The notes under the pieces: model-generated | Told to the model about the DNA's origin: nothing | The model's database searches: none | Seen by the model: only the letters and a program-made list of their open reading frames with translations | Program-made: the position numbers and the translations under genes | From: JABSOG01 sp041583135 | GTDB lineage: Bacteria > Pseudomonadota > Gammaproteobacteria > Enterobacterales > Alteromonadaceae | Direction of reading: 5' to 3' | Assembly: GCA_041583135.1 (NCBI GenBank) | Contig: JBFHGJ010000039.1 | Coordinates: 1-48,684, forward strand | DNA: 48,684 nt | Shown here: positions 1-7,593 of the stretch, piece after piece | Position numbering within the stretch: position 1 is the stretch's first letter | Layout: every line of letters starts with the position of its first letter

Positions 1-185
1 AGCGTTGGCCGCTCATTAGGGTCGAGCAAGCCGTAGCGTTCAAAATATTGTTGAAAAATCTGATCTAATTGACCAAACAAAGGTCTGTTTTTCAGTACGT
101 TTGGATCTATGGCTGGGTGTTCATTGGCATAGGCGGGCAGGGAGGCTCCCCACAGCATGAAGAAAATCCATAAGAGGGCTTTCAT
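1..185 (-). CDS. Secreted protein, N-terminal fragment (runs off left edge)
   Basis: An open frame starts at an ATG at 185-183 and stays open to the window edge, giving about 61 residues. It begins with a classic Sec signal peptide: Met-Lys, then a hydrophobic core rich in Leu, Trp and Phe, ending in a PAYA-like cleavage site near residue 20. The mature start is polar (NEHPAIDPNVL) and is followed by LFGQLDQIFQQYFERYG. I do not recognise the family and too little is visible to assign a function. The 215 bases between this gene and the next one show nothing I can name beyond AT-rich, promoter-like sequence. Confidence 0.6.
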   Translation of the reverse strand, partial: MKALLWIFFMLWGASLPAYANEHPAIDPNVLKNRPLFGQLDQIFQQYFERYGLLDPNERPT

Positions 186-400
186 ATTTAGCTCCAATTA
201 TCAGTTGTTATTATTGAGTAGGTTATTTTGGTACTAAAAGTTTAGGCTAAAAAATACCGATAGCAAATAATTATTGGTGTTTTTTATGTATAGGGATATA
301 CGGTATGCTGGCATTATTAGGAACATTTGCCAGTAATTTTGGTCCAACAGATTGATTGGCAAGGAGATACTGATATTGCCACTTTACGCTGCAGGATTAG

Positions 401-1015
401 CTAGGGCGTATTTGGATCGTTAACAGGCGTTTTGGCGATAACCCCACTTTCTGTCAGCTTTTCTAACGCGTTGTCATAGATGGTTAAAATGTTTTTTTCA
501 ATGTTGACCACTAACGCAAGATTGGCGTTAAAAGCGTTGGTGGGAATGTCGCTTTCAGCTTTTATTTTATCGTTGGTAGCGATGGCAAGGGCGGTGAGGT
601 TCATCACGGTATTGAGGGTTTGATAGCTGATGGAACGATAGATCTCTTGAGTGCGGTAAACCGTTGATAGGGTGTAGAGTGTTTCGTAATCAATGTGGTC
701 GGCAGTACCGGTGGAAATGGCCGTTTGCCACGCAGTATCTTGAATTTGCAGCGCTGGCACAAATTCACCGCTAAATCCGCTGTTGCCAAAGTTATCGACG
801 ATATTTTTGTTGTTTTTATAGGTTTTTTGCACTAACTCGCGGTTTTTACGGATCTCAGCAGTAATTTTTACCAGCGCTTGCTCGGCGGCATTTCGATGTA
901 ACCGGTTTTGGTTCCATTCATTGATGGCCAATGCTATCAGTACACCAGCAACAATAGAGCTTATCTCAATGGCAATGGCGCGCAGTGAGAGGTCCTTGAG
1001 CATTTTTTTCATCAA
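401..1015 (-). CDS. Small membrane-anchored protein of unknown function
   Basis: The protein has 204 residues. A short basic N-terminus (MMKKMLKDLSLRA) precedes one hydrophobic segment at about residues 13-32 (IAIEISSIVAGVLIALAINEW). A charged, probably helical region NQNRLHRNAAEQALVKITAEI follows. The layout resembles the DUF6090-like group of small one-helix envelope proteins, which share an IVAGVLIAL..NEWN motif, but that assignment is from memory and tentative. The rest contains no cysteine and no catalytic motif I can see, so a scaffold or sensory role is as likely as an enzymatic one. Two adjacent Met codons could each be the start. It is divergent from the phosphodiesterase at 1084, separated by 68 bases. 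Confidence 0.7.
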   Translation of the reverse strand: MMKKMLKDLSLRAIAIEISSIVAGVLIALAINEWNQNRLHRNAAEQALVKITAEIRKNRELVQKTYKNNKNIVDNFGNSGFSGEFVPALQIQDTAWQTAISTGTADHIDYETLYTLSTVYRTQEIYRSISYQTLNTVMNLTALAIATNDKIKAESDIPTNAFNANLALVVNIEKNILTIYDNALEKLTESGVIAKTPVNDPNTP

Positions 1016-1083
1016 TATTTCACTTTAACTCAGATACAATGTGAGCTAATTTTAAGCATCGATAGCGAAAAAGCCAAGACAAC

Positions 1084-1833
1084 ATGAGTAAGATGGTCAT
1101 TGAGCGTTTGGTTGGCCACCGTGGCCAAATGGGGACCCACCCGGAAAATACCCTTTGCGGCTTCAAGGCTGCGATTAATGCCGGTGCAAAGATCGTAGAG
1201 TGCGATATTCAGCTCACCCAAGACGGAGTGCCGGTAGTATTGCATGACGACAATTTAAAGCGCACCGCTGGCAGTGATATTTCAATTTTCGATTTGAGTT
1301 TTGCGCAAGCGCAACAATACTCGGTGCACTATGGTGCTAAATTTGGAGACAAATATGCCGGGGAGTCAATTCCTTCACTGGCAGCCTTTGCTGAGCTTAT
1401 CGCGTCGCACCCAGGGGTGCGAACCATGGTCGAGTTAAAACAAGAGAGTATCGATGCGTTTGGTCTTGAGTGTTTTACTCAGGCGGTATTTCCTGTCCTT
1501 GAAGCGTTAAAATCTCAGGTGATCATTATCTCGTTCAATGTCGATGTGGTTGTTGCAGCAATGAATGCAGGCTTTAGCAGTGGCTGGGTCGTTGAGCATA
1601 TGGATGACAACTCAAAGCACATGGCGTTAAAGGTAAAACCGCCTTTTCTCATTACCGACATACGCAAGGTCGATAGCCAAAACCCATTACTTTGGTGCCC
1701 GCCGCAAGGGCACCGTTGGCAGTGGATGCTCTATGATGTGGTCGAGCTGGAAAAAGTGCTGGCGCTATTGGATAACGGTGTTGATTTGATTGAAACTGCC
1801 GATATCGTCAAGCTCTGTCAGCTGTTGTCGTAA
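1084..1833 (+). CDS. Glycerophosphodiester phosphodiesterase (GDPD/UgpQ family)
   Basis: The protein has 249 residues, the usual length for cytoplasmic UgpQ-type enzymes that hydrolyse glycerophosphodiesters to glycerol 3-phosphate and an alcohol such as ethanolamine or choline. The signature is clear: His12-Arg13 in VGHRG, PENT at 20-23, Glu39 and Asp41 in ECDIQLT, and His54 in VVLHDD. These are the expected metal-binding and acid/base residues of the family TIM barrel. No signal peptide is present, so it is probably cytosolic. The ATG at 1093 is an alternative start; neither has a strong ribosome binding site. Its 3' end overlaps the convergent amidotransferase gene by 16 bases. The alcohol it releases could feed the neighbouring gamma-glutamylation operon if that operon handles ethanolamine; this is inference. 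Confidence 0.9.
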   Translation: MSKMVIERLVGHRGQMGTHPENTLCGFKAAINAGAKIVECDIQLTQDGVPVVLHDDNLKRTAGSDISIFDLSFAQAQQYSVHYGAKFGDKYAGESIPSLAAFAELIASHPGVRTMVELKQESIDAFGLECFTQAVFPVLEALKSQVIIISFNVDVVVAAMNAGFSSGWVVEHMDDNSKHMALKVKPPFLITDIRKVDSQNPLLWCPPQGHRWQWMLYDVVELEKVLALLDNGVDLIETADIVKLCQLLS

Positions 1834-2537
1834 AGAAAATCTAAAATGCCCTGTGCGATCAGTTGGTGGTCGGTGGTGCGGTCAAATGATGTCATCGCTT
1901 GAATATAAGTCGGCTCTGCTATCAGTGCCTTACGGCTTTGAATCAAGCGCTCGGTATAGGCCTTGCTAAATTCAGGGTGACCCTGAAAACACAAAACGTC
2001 ATTGCCTATGGTATAGGCGCTGTTGGGACAAAACTCATTGCTAGCCAGTAGCTTTGCTCCTTCTGGTAGACGAGTGACCTGATCGCGGTGGATCACATTG
2101 ATTTGAAAGCCTTGGTGTTGGGCGAAACGCGCGATGGGTGTGTCGGCACAAAACTGTGCCTGATAAACGCCGACCCCCCAGCCTTTATCACTGCGTTCGG
2201 CTAAGCCACCTAAGGCATGGGCAATGATTTGATGGCCGAAACAGATGCCTACCATTTTTTTATGATGTTGGTGCAGTTGGCGAATATAATCGCGCAAGGC
2301 GACAATCCATGGATCATTGGCAAAACTGTCGCTTTTTGAGCCGGTGATCAGGTAGCCGTCACAAGCATCGATGTGCTCAGGATACTCTCCGTCAATGACA
2401 TTGAAGCGGCGATACTGAGGTGGATTGTCACAGCCGTCAAACAACTGCTGAAACATTTGTGGATAGCTGTGAAACTCATCTTTAAAGGCATCATCGACCA
2501 ATCCGGTTTCTAGAATACCCAAGACAAAATCAGCCAT
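1818..2537 (-). CDS. Class I glutamine amidotransferase-like hydrolase
   Basis: The protein has 239 residues with a class I GATase fold. The nucleophile is Cys99 in GICFGHQ and the rest of the triad is His187 and Glu189 in QGHPEF. An oxyanion-type ITGSKSDSF motif lies near 64-72. It resembles stand-alone GMP-synthase-like amidotransferases. It is the last gene of a four-gene operon, and its start overlaps the stop of the iron alcohol dehydrogenase by 8 bases, which implies translational coupling. In the Puu pathway the final step removes the gamma-glutamyl group with PuuD, also a class I GATase-fold hydrolase, so the position suggests the same job here. It is not close enough by eye to name puuD. 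Confidence 0.85.
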   Translation of the reverse strand: MADFVLGILETGLVDDAFKDEFHSYPQMFQQLFDGCDNPPQYRRFNVIDGEYPEHIDACDGYLITGSKSDSFANDPWIVALRDYIRQLHQHHKKMVGICFGHQIIAHALGGLAERSDKGWGVGVYQAQFCADTPIARFAQHQGFQINVIHRDQVTRLPEGAKLLASNEFCPNSAYTIGNDVLCFQGHPEFSKAYTERLIQSRKALIAEPTYIQAMTSFDRTTDHQLIAQGILDFLYDNS

Positions 2538-3705
2538 GTCGGTTTCCTTCTACTGCGTTGATAAAAATACTGGCATATTCGCCGGCGTTGAGCTTGCTCG
2601 GATTACCACTTGCTGACGGGTCGGCAAATGCCTGTTCGCCTATCATTCTACTGTCATGACAATCAATGCCGATGGCTTTGAGACTTTTGGGGATGTTTAG
2701 TTGTTGTGAAAACTCGCCAAGCCATTGCATAAATCCCTCAAAAGAACATTGTTCAAGACGCAGATGGTAGGCAACTTGCGCTATCTTGTCGATGATGGCG
2801 TCACGATTGTAGCTTAGCACATAAGGTAACAAGACGGCATTGAGCAAGCCATGGTGAGCACCATAATTGGCCCCGATGGGATGGGCAAGGGCATGCACAC
2901 CACCAAGCCCCTTCTGAAAGGCGGTTGCCCCCATGGTTGAAGCTACCATCATGTTGCTTCTGGCTTTGATATCACTGCCGTTGGCAAAAGCGGCTGGCAG
3001 ATTGTCTTTGACCAGCCTCATACCTTCTAAGGCAATGGCATCGGCCATGGGGTGGTAGCCGGGCGCCAAGTAGGCTTCGAGTGAATGGACAAACGCGTCC
3101 ATGCCCGTGGCGGCGGTAATATGGGGCGGCAAAGCTAGGGTTAATTTCGGGTCGGCAACCACCAAAAATGGTAGCATGTTGGGATGAAAGATGATTTTTT
3201 TACTATGACTGCCCGTATCCAAAATCACTGAGGCGCGACCCACTTCAGAGCCAGTGCCCGAGGTTGTCGGTACGGCAATCACCGGCGCCATATCATTGAC
3301 GTTGACCCGGGTGTAGTTATCTCCTACATCTTCAAAATCCCAAATGGGCAGCGATTGTCCGACCATCAGCCCAATGGCTTTACCGGCATCGAGGGCACTG
3401 CCGCCACCGATGGCGATGATGCCGTCATGCTCACCTTTGAGGTAGCGGCTGACCCCGGCTGCAACGTTTTCGCCCGTGGGATTTGGGTCTACATCACTAA
3501 ATATGCCGACAGGATATTGCTCTAAGTGAAAAAGTTCGGCGATATCGCTGATCAGCGGCAGCTTGGCAAGGCCGCTGTCGGTGACTATCAAAGGGGTTCT
3601 GATGGCATTTTCACGGCAGATGGCGACTAAGGATTTGGCTTTGTCCGGCGCAAAGAGGATCCGGGTTGGGTAATTCCATTGACCAAAAAATTCAGTGTCA
3701 GACAT
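2530..3705 (-). CDS. Iron-containing alcohol dehydrogenase
   Basis: The protein has 391 residues, typical of group III metal-dependent alcohol dehydrogenases. The N-terminal NAD(P)-binding half carries GGGSALDAGKA at 100-110 and the TTSGTGSEV loop near 147-155. The C-terminal half supplies the metal ligands, which by family spacing are Asp203 and His207 (GMDAFVHS), His271 (GVHALAHP) and His285 (GAHHG). The enzyme interconverts primary alcohols and aldehydes. In this operon, lying after a gamma-glutamyl ligase and an aldehyde dehydrogenase, it most likely oxidises a hydroxyl on a gamma-glutamylated amine. An alcohol step is not part of the standard putrescine route, so its presence argues for an amino-alcohol substrate. 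It starts 6 bases beyond the stop of the aldehyde dehydrogenase gene. Confidence 0.92.
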   Translation of the reverse strand: MSDTEFFGQWNYPTRILFAPDKAKSLVAICRENAIRTPLIVTDSGLAKLPLISDIAELFHLEQYPVGIFSDVDPNPTGENVAAGVSRYLKGEHDGIIAIGGGSALDAGKAIGLMVGQSLPIWDFEDVGDNYTRVNVNDMAPVIAVPTTSGTGSEVGRASVILDTGSHSKKIIFHPNMLPFLVVADPKLTLALPPHITAATGMDAFVHSLEAYLAPGYHPMADAIALEGMRLVKDNLPAAFANGSDIKARSNMMVASTMGATAFQKGLGGVHALAHPIGANYGAHHGLLNAVLLPYVLSYNRDAIIDKIAQVAYHLRLEQCSFEGFMQWLGEFSQQLNIPKSLKAIGIDCHDSRMIGEQAFADPSASGNPSKLNAGEYASIFINAVEGNRHG

Positions 3706-3711
3706 AAAACA

Positions 3712-5094
3712 TCACTCGTTTAAATTAAAGGATTTGGGCCGGGTGAGCTGATCATATCCTAAAGCGGACAGCGCGCAGCCTCGGCCTGATTGTTTGACAC
3801 CAACCCAAGGCAGGGCAGGGTCCAAATAATCACAACGATTCATAAACACGGTGCCGGTTTCCAGCCGGTTGCCGATGGTCATGGCTGTATCGGTATCGCC
3901 GGTCCATATCGAGGCGGTTAAGCCAAATGCCGAGTCATTCATCTGCTCAATTGCCTGTTCGTCACTTTCGACTGACATAATGCCGAGCACTGGACCAAAA
4001 CTCTCTTCGGTCATGAGGCTCATGGTATGATCAACGCCAGTTAAAATTTGTGGCGCCATATAGGCGGTCCCCGGCTTGTCATAGCCGAAGGTTGTCGGGT
4101 CAATATGAGCGGTTGCTCCTTGTGCGACGGCATCGGCGATTTGTTGGCGCACAAAATCAGCGGCTTTGGCGTTGACCATAGGGCCTAAGGTGGTTTTTTC
4201 GTCTCGCGGATCGCCCAGCACATAGTTCTTGGCTATCGCGACAATTTTTGCCACAAATGACTCATAGACACTTTGGTGTACGTAGGCGCGCTCGATACCG
4301 CAGCAGGATTGGCCGGAGTTAAAAAAGGCGCCGTCGGCTACTTGCTCGGCGGCTCTGTCGATATCGGCATCGTGGCGGACATAGGCGGGATCTTTACCGC
4401 CAAGTTCCAGCGCGACACCAATAAAACGGCCACTGGCCGCTGCTTCAATGGCCTCACCACCGCCAACGGAGCCGGTGAAAGAGACAAAGTTGACACTGGG
4501 GTTTTTGACCACTGCGGCGGTTTGCTGATGGTCGATGTGCAAGACTTGCAATAAATCTGTCGGCAACTCGGCGCATTCAAAGGCGCGTTTGAAATTGTCT
4601 GCTACCGGTAAGGTTTGCGCCGAGTGTTTTAAAATCACAGCGTTGCCTGCCATCAGTGCTGGAATAACCGAATTGACGGCGGTTAAATAAGGGTAGTTCC
4701 AAGGGGCGATGGTAAAAACCACGCCGAGCGGCTCTTTACGGATCAGCCGAGTCATGCCGGGCATGCGCTCCGGTGCAATGTCTTGTAGCGCACTTTGGGC
4801 AATGTCTATCATGTAGCGGCCGCGTTCGGCCAAGCCTTTGATTTCATTGGCCGAGTAGCGAATGGGCCGACCCATCAAGGAGGTCAATTCTGCACCCAGC
4901 TCGATGTTTTTCATCATAAAGCATTGAATGGCATTTCTCAGTAGCTTGGCCCTTTCGGTCAAGGGGGTTTGGCGCCAACGCGCTTGGGCTTTTACTGCAC
5001 GATCGATGGTTTCCTGTATTGCTTCATCACTGTGACCTTCAATGCGATGGAGCAGTTGATTGTCGATGGGTGAGTAAATATTAAAAGTCGTCAT
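3712..5094 (-). CDS. NAD(P)-dependent aldehyde dehydrogenase
   Basis: The protein has 460 residues, in the short succinate-semialdehyde-dehydrogenase-like (GabD/YneI) branch. Asn133 in PWNYP stabilises the oxyanion, the general base is Glu230 in ALELGGKDP, and the nucleophile is Cys264 in NSGQSCCG. The FTGS motif at 206-209 marks the cofactor pocket. It would oxidise the aldehyde made by the neighbouring alcohol dehydrogenase to the acid, producing NADH or NADPH. It sits 2 bases downstream of the ligase stop codon, so the genes are certainly co-transcribed. The natural aldehyde cannot be read from the sequence; gamma-glutamyl-aminoaldehydes are suggested only by context. Confidence 0.92.
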   Translation of the reverse strand: MTTFNIYSPIDNQLLHRIEGHSDEAIQETIDRAVKAQARWRQTPLTERAKLLRNAIQCFMMKNIELGAELTSLMGRPIRYSANEIKGLAERGRYMIDIAQSALQDIAPERMPGMTRLIRKEPLGVVFTIAPWNYPYLTAVNSVIPALMAGNAVILKHSAQTLPVADNFKRAFECAELPTDLLQVLHIDHQQTAAVVKNPSVNFVSFTGSVGGGEAIEAAASGRFIGVALELGGKDPAYVRHDADIDRAAEQVADGAFFNSGQSCCGIERAYVHQSVYESFVAKIVAIAKNYVLGDPRDEKTTLGPMVNAKAADFVRQQIADAVAQGATAHIDPTTFGYDKPGTAYMAPQILTGVDHTMSLMTEESFGPVLGIMSVESDEQAIEQMNDSAFGLTASIWTGDTDTAMTIGNRLETGTVFMNRCDYLDPALPWVGVKQSGRGCALSALGYDQLTRPKSFNLNE

Positions 5095-5096
5095 GG

Positions 5097-6464
5097 TTAG
5101 ATGATCTCAAAGTAACGGTCCAGCTCCCACTGGCTGATGTGTTTATTAAACTCGCGAACTTCCCAAAGCCGGGTAGCACAATAGTGTTTGACAAAGGCCT
5201 CACCAAAGTAGGCTTTGGCCATTGCGCTTGCCCCAAGGCGTTCGGCGGCGGCTTGCAGATTATTGGGAAGCTGAAGGTGAGGGGCAAAGGCTTTATCGTA
5301 AGCACTCCCAGTGACCAACTGTTCGATTTTACCGGGGTTCTCAATGCCCCAAAGGCCGGAGGCAATCACCGCAGCAAGAATGATATAGGGATTGGCATCG
5401 GCTGCGGCAATACGATATTCCAAGCGCTGAGACTTTTCATTGCCTTTGATTATCCGAATGGCGCAAGTGCGGTTATCGACCCCAACACTGGCTTCAGTCG
5501 GCGCCCAAAAGCCGGGGATAAGACGCCGATAAGAGTTGATATTGGGCGCTATCATTGCCAACAATTCCGGCATTAGCTTTTGTTGTCCGGCAACAAAATG
5601 CTTCATGGTATCGCTCATATGATTGTCGTCATCACCATCGTAAAACAGCCCGTTACCGTCTTTATCTTTAATCGACAGATGAATGTGACCGCTTTGACCG
5701 GGCCAATCTGGTGACCAGCGCGCCATAAAGGTGGCCATTTTGCCTTGCTGTTGTAGCGCAACCTTACTGAAGGTTTTAAATAGCGCGGCCCTATCGGCTG
5801 ACTCCAGTGCATCGGTATAGGCGATGGCCGCTTCCATTACGCCGGGGCCGGTTTCCTCGTGAAGTCCTTCGAGATCCATATCCATTTGTTGGCAGAGATT
5901 GAGCAGGCTGTGGTAGGTTGACGCTTCGACACTGTTTCTGATCATCGAGTAGCCGAAATAATCCGGTGCCATTGGTGTTAGGTTTTGATATTGCTTGTCT
6001 CTTACCGACTGCGGCGTTTCATTAAAGACAAAAAACTCATACTCAAAGCCACTAAACACTTCAATACCCATATGCTTGGATTTATCGAGCACGCGTTTGA
6101 GTAATCCACGAGGACAAATTGCTTCGGCCGCTCCGGACATTTCAGCTAAAAACAGTAAACAGTTATCTTCTAATGGGAGTTCGCGGCAGGTTTGCGGCAC
6201 CAGCCTGACCTCTGCATCAGGATAGCCGCTGTGCCAGCCGGTAAATTCGGTATTGTCGTAGAGCTGATCTTTGACATCCCAGCCCAGTATGACGTCACAA
6301 AAACCAAATCCGCCATCGAGGGCCGAGAGAAATTTTTCCCGCGACATATATTTGCCGCGCATGACGCCATCGATATCGAATACGCCGACTTTGACGAATT
6401 TAGGCTTTCGTCTTTGCAGTATCAACTTGGCATCGTTGGATGTCTTAATCTGTTTTGGCTTCAT
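5097..6464 (-). CDS. Glutamine synthetase-like gamma-glutamylamide ligase (PuuA/GlnA4-type)
   Basis: The protein has 455 residues with glutamine-synthetase architecture. The N-terminal beta-grasp part includes GVFDIDGVMRGK, followed by the catalytic barrel with EYEFFVF (metal glutamates), GPGVMEAA, the SGHIHLS loop, and NSYRRLIPGFWAPT with a DNRTCAIRI stretch. It lacks the Tyr adenylylation loop of housekeeping GlnA. Homologues of this branch ligate glutamate to polyamines (PuuA), ethanolamine (GlnA4) or isopropylamine (IpuC). It is the first gene of the operon, and the sequence just upstream of its ATG (AAAGGTGAGCGG) is a good ribosome binding site. The downstream alcohol and aldehyde dehydrogenases favour an alcohol-bearing amine, which is inference. 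Confidence 0.9.
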   Translation of the reverse strand: MKPKQIKTSNDAKLILQRRKPKFVKVGVFDIDGVMRGKYMSREKFLSALDGGFGFCDVILGWDVKDQLYDNTEFTGWHSGYPDAEVRLVPQTCRELPLEDNCLLFLAEMSGAAEAICPRGLLKRVLDKSKHMGIEVFSGFEYEFFVFNETPQSVRDKQYQNLTPMAPDYFGYSMIRNSVEASTYHSLLNLCQQMDMDLEGLHEETGPGVMEAAIAYTDALESADRAALFKTFSKVALQQQGKMATFMARWSPDWPGQSGHIHLSIKDKDGNGLFYDGDDDNHMSDTMKHFVAGQQKLMPELLAMIAPNINSYRRLIPGFWAPTEASVGVDNRTCAIRIIKGNEKSQRLEYRIAAADANPYIILAAVIASGLWGIENPGKIEQLVTGSAYDKAFAPHLQLPNNLQAAAERLGASAMAKAYFGEAFVKHYCATRLWEVREFNKHISQWELDRYFEII

Positions 6465-6646
6465 CCGCTCACCTTTGGACTTGTTGTTTGATTTAAGCGT
6501 AGCAGTAAAGCGCTTAAGGTGAGGGAATTTTTCACTGACATATTATTGCCAGATTAAGTCAGCAGATTGCCCGCTTTGCCCGGGTGTATTGCCATAAAGG
6601 CAAGGTTAAATGAGTAACCTCAAGTGGCTTGAAACGACAAGCCTGT

Positions 6647-6785
6647 TTAAGCCGGAACACGGCAGGTTACGTTTGGGCAAGGTCTACCAAACCACAATTG
6701 GTAGTTGGAGTAAGGCTGTTTGGCTTACTTAAGGTGTTGGTCAGATCACAAAACCACCAAACGCAACCACCGTGTTCCGACTTAA
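6647..6785. repeat. Long imperfect palindrome behind the small secreted protein gene
   Basis: The left arm 6647-6676 (TTAAGCCGGAACACGG, then GGTTACGTTTGG) is mirrored by the right arm 6757-6785, read on the other strand as TTAAGTCGGAACACGG then GGTTGCGTTTGG. Weaker pairing continues inward (GGTCT.ACCAA against GATCTGACCAA) to a core that itself holds two small stems, CTACCAA/TTGGTAG-like and AGTAAG/CTTACT. The arm differences are C/T and A/G changes that become G-U pairs in RNA copied leftward, the direction of the gene ending at 6792, but A-C mismatches in the opposite RNA. That favours a transcribed 3' RNA structure over a DNA-only element. The rest of the gap (6465-6646) holds the ligase leader and nothing else I recognise. 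Confidence 0.7.
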
Positions 6786-6791
6786 ATGGGT

Positions 6792-7238
6792 TTATTGCGG
6801 GGCTTCTTCTTGTGCTCTGAGGCGGAATTCTTCGATATTATATTCCGCTTCAAGGGCTTCGATTTCAGCGTCCATTTCGACTTTATGTCTCAGTTCAATC
6901 GCCTCCAGTTTTTGCTTGTACTCGGCGATGCGATACTCCTCTTCCAAACTGACCATGCTTAATTGGTGGAATGACTTGTAGTTGGTCTTCTTACAGCCGT
7001 TGTTGGTTTCTACCGTCCAGCCCCAGTTGGTGACACGATAGTTGATGGCGTCGGCCAGTTTTTGCATGCAGCTGTTGTATGTGCCAGCGGTGACAACAAC
7101 ACCGCCATTGTTGCCAGTGAACCATGCACTACCTGCATAAACGTCATAAATACCGCCGACATTGGGGATGGCATTGGCAACGCCACAAGAAAACATTGCG
7201 GCCAATACAGTGATTTTTGCCATTTTTGTTTTTAACAT
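6792..7238 (-). CDS. Small secreted protein with charged coiled-coil tail
   Basis: I chose the ATG at 7238-7236 because GGAGAA lies 7 bases upstream of it; a TTG five codons earlier is also open. The product has 148 residues: a signal peptide (MLKTKMAKITVLAAMFSCG, cleaved after ANA), a Gly/Asn/Tyr-rich globular part (GGIYDVYAGSAWFTGNNGG) and two cysteines around 61-85 that could form a disulfide. Roughly the last 55 residues are very rich in Glu, Ala and Lys and should form a helix or coiled coil (EYKQKLEAIELRHKVEMDAE). I do not recognise the family. It appears monocistronic, and its stop codon is 7 bases from a long palindrome that probably forms its mRNA 3' end. Confidence 0.72.
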   Translation of the reverse strand: MLKTKMAKITVLAAMFSCGVANAIPNVGGIYDVYAGSAWFTGNNGGVVVTAGTYNSCMQKLADAINYRVTNWGWTVETNNGCKKTNYKSFHQLSMVSLEEEYRIAEYKQKLEAIELRHKVEMDAEIEALEAEYNIEEFRLRAQEEAPQ

Positions 7239-7329
7239 TTTATTCTTCTCCAATTGTTTTTGTTAGTGACCATATCAATACATTAAAATCCATTTTGATT
7301 GCTAGGACGCCCTAACATGGTCTTTTTTG

Positions 7330-7350
7330 TTCACCTATATCCAAGGTGAA
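7330..7350. promoter_or_regulatory. Inverted repeat TTCACCT-N7-AGGTGAA
   Basis: A perfect 7-bp inverted repeat (7330-7336 and 7344-7350) with a 7-base spacer lies about 92 bases upstream of the small secreted protein start. It could be an operator or a weak hairpin; no T-run follows it in the direction that would make a terminator, apart from a T-rich stretch at 7322-7328. The rest of the 7239-7541 gap is AT-rich and shows nothing else I can name. Confidence 0.35.
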
Positions 7351-7541
7351 ACAGTACCTTAGTTGTAATTTGTGGCATGCGGTTATTACAAAAACGACAT
7401 TTTATTGGGTAAATTTAATTCTGTTTTGGGGCTTGCTTGTCGCTTATGTCGCAACACTTTTGAAGTATATTTTTGATTACTAAAGATAAAATTTGATCTT
7501 TTTTGTCGTTTTTATGAGCATTCGTTTTATTTGTGGTGGAC

Positions 7542-7572
7542 AAAAAAAGCCCCGACCATAGGGGCGGGGCTT
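7542..7572 (-). terminator. Rho-independent terminator of the secreted hydrolase gene
   Basis: On the minus strand the stem AGCCCCG (7571-7565) pairs with CGGGGCT (7554-7548), followed by a run of seven T (7548-7542). It lies about 22 bases past the stop codon of the hydrolase gene ending at 7594. Stem strength and U-tract are those of a standard intrinsic terminator. Confidence 0.85.
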
Positions 7573-7593
7573 CGAATTTGGTGAGTTCAGGGC

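Noticed and set aside
4273..4580. Open frames on both strands inside the aldehyde dehydrogenase gene
   Set aside because: They are shadows of a conserved enzyme frame with intact catalytic motifs.
1818..6464. Naming the four-gene operon as puuA/C/D for putrescine
   Set aside because: The iron alcohol dehydrogenase does not fit that pathway and the amidotransferase is not clearly PuuD; symbols would overstate the evidence.
6647..6785. Integron attC site
   Set aside because: The arms do not show paired RYYYAAC/GTTRRRY core sites, and no integrase or cassette array is present.
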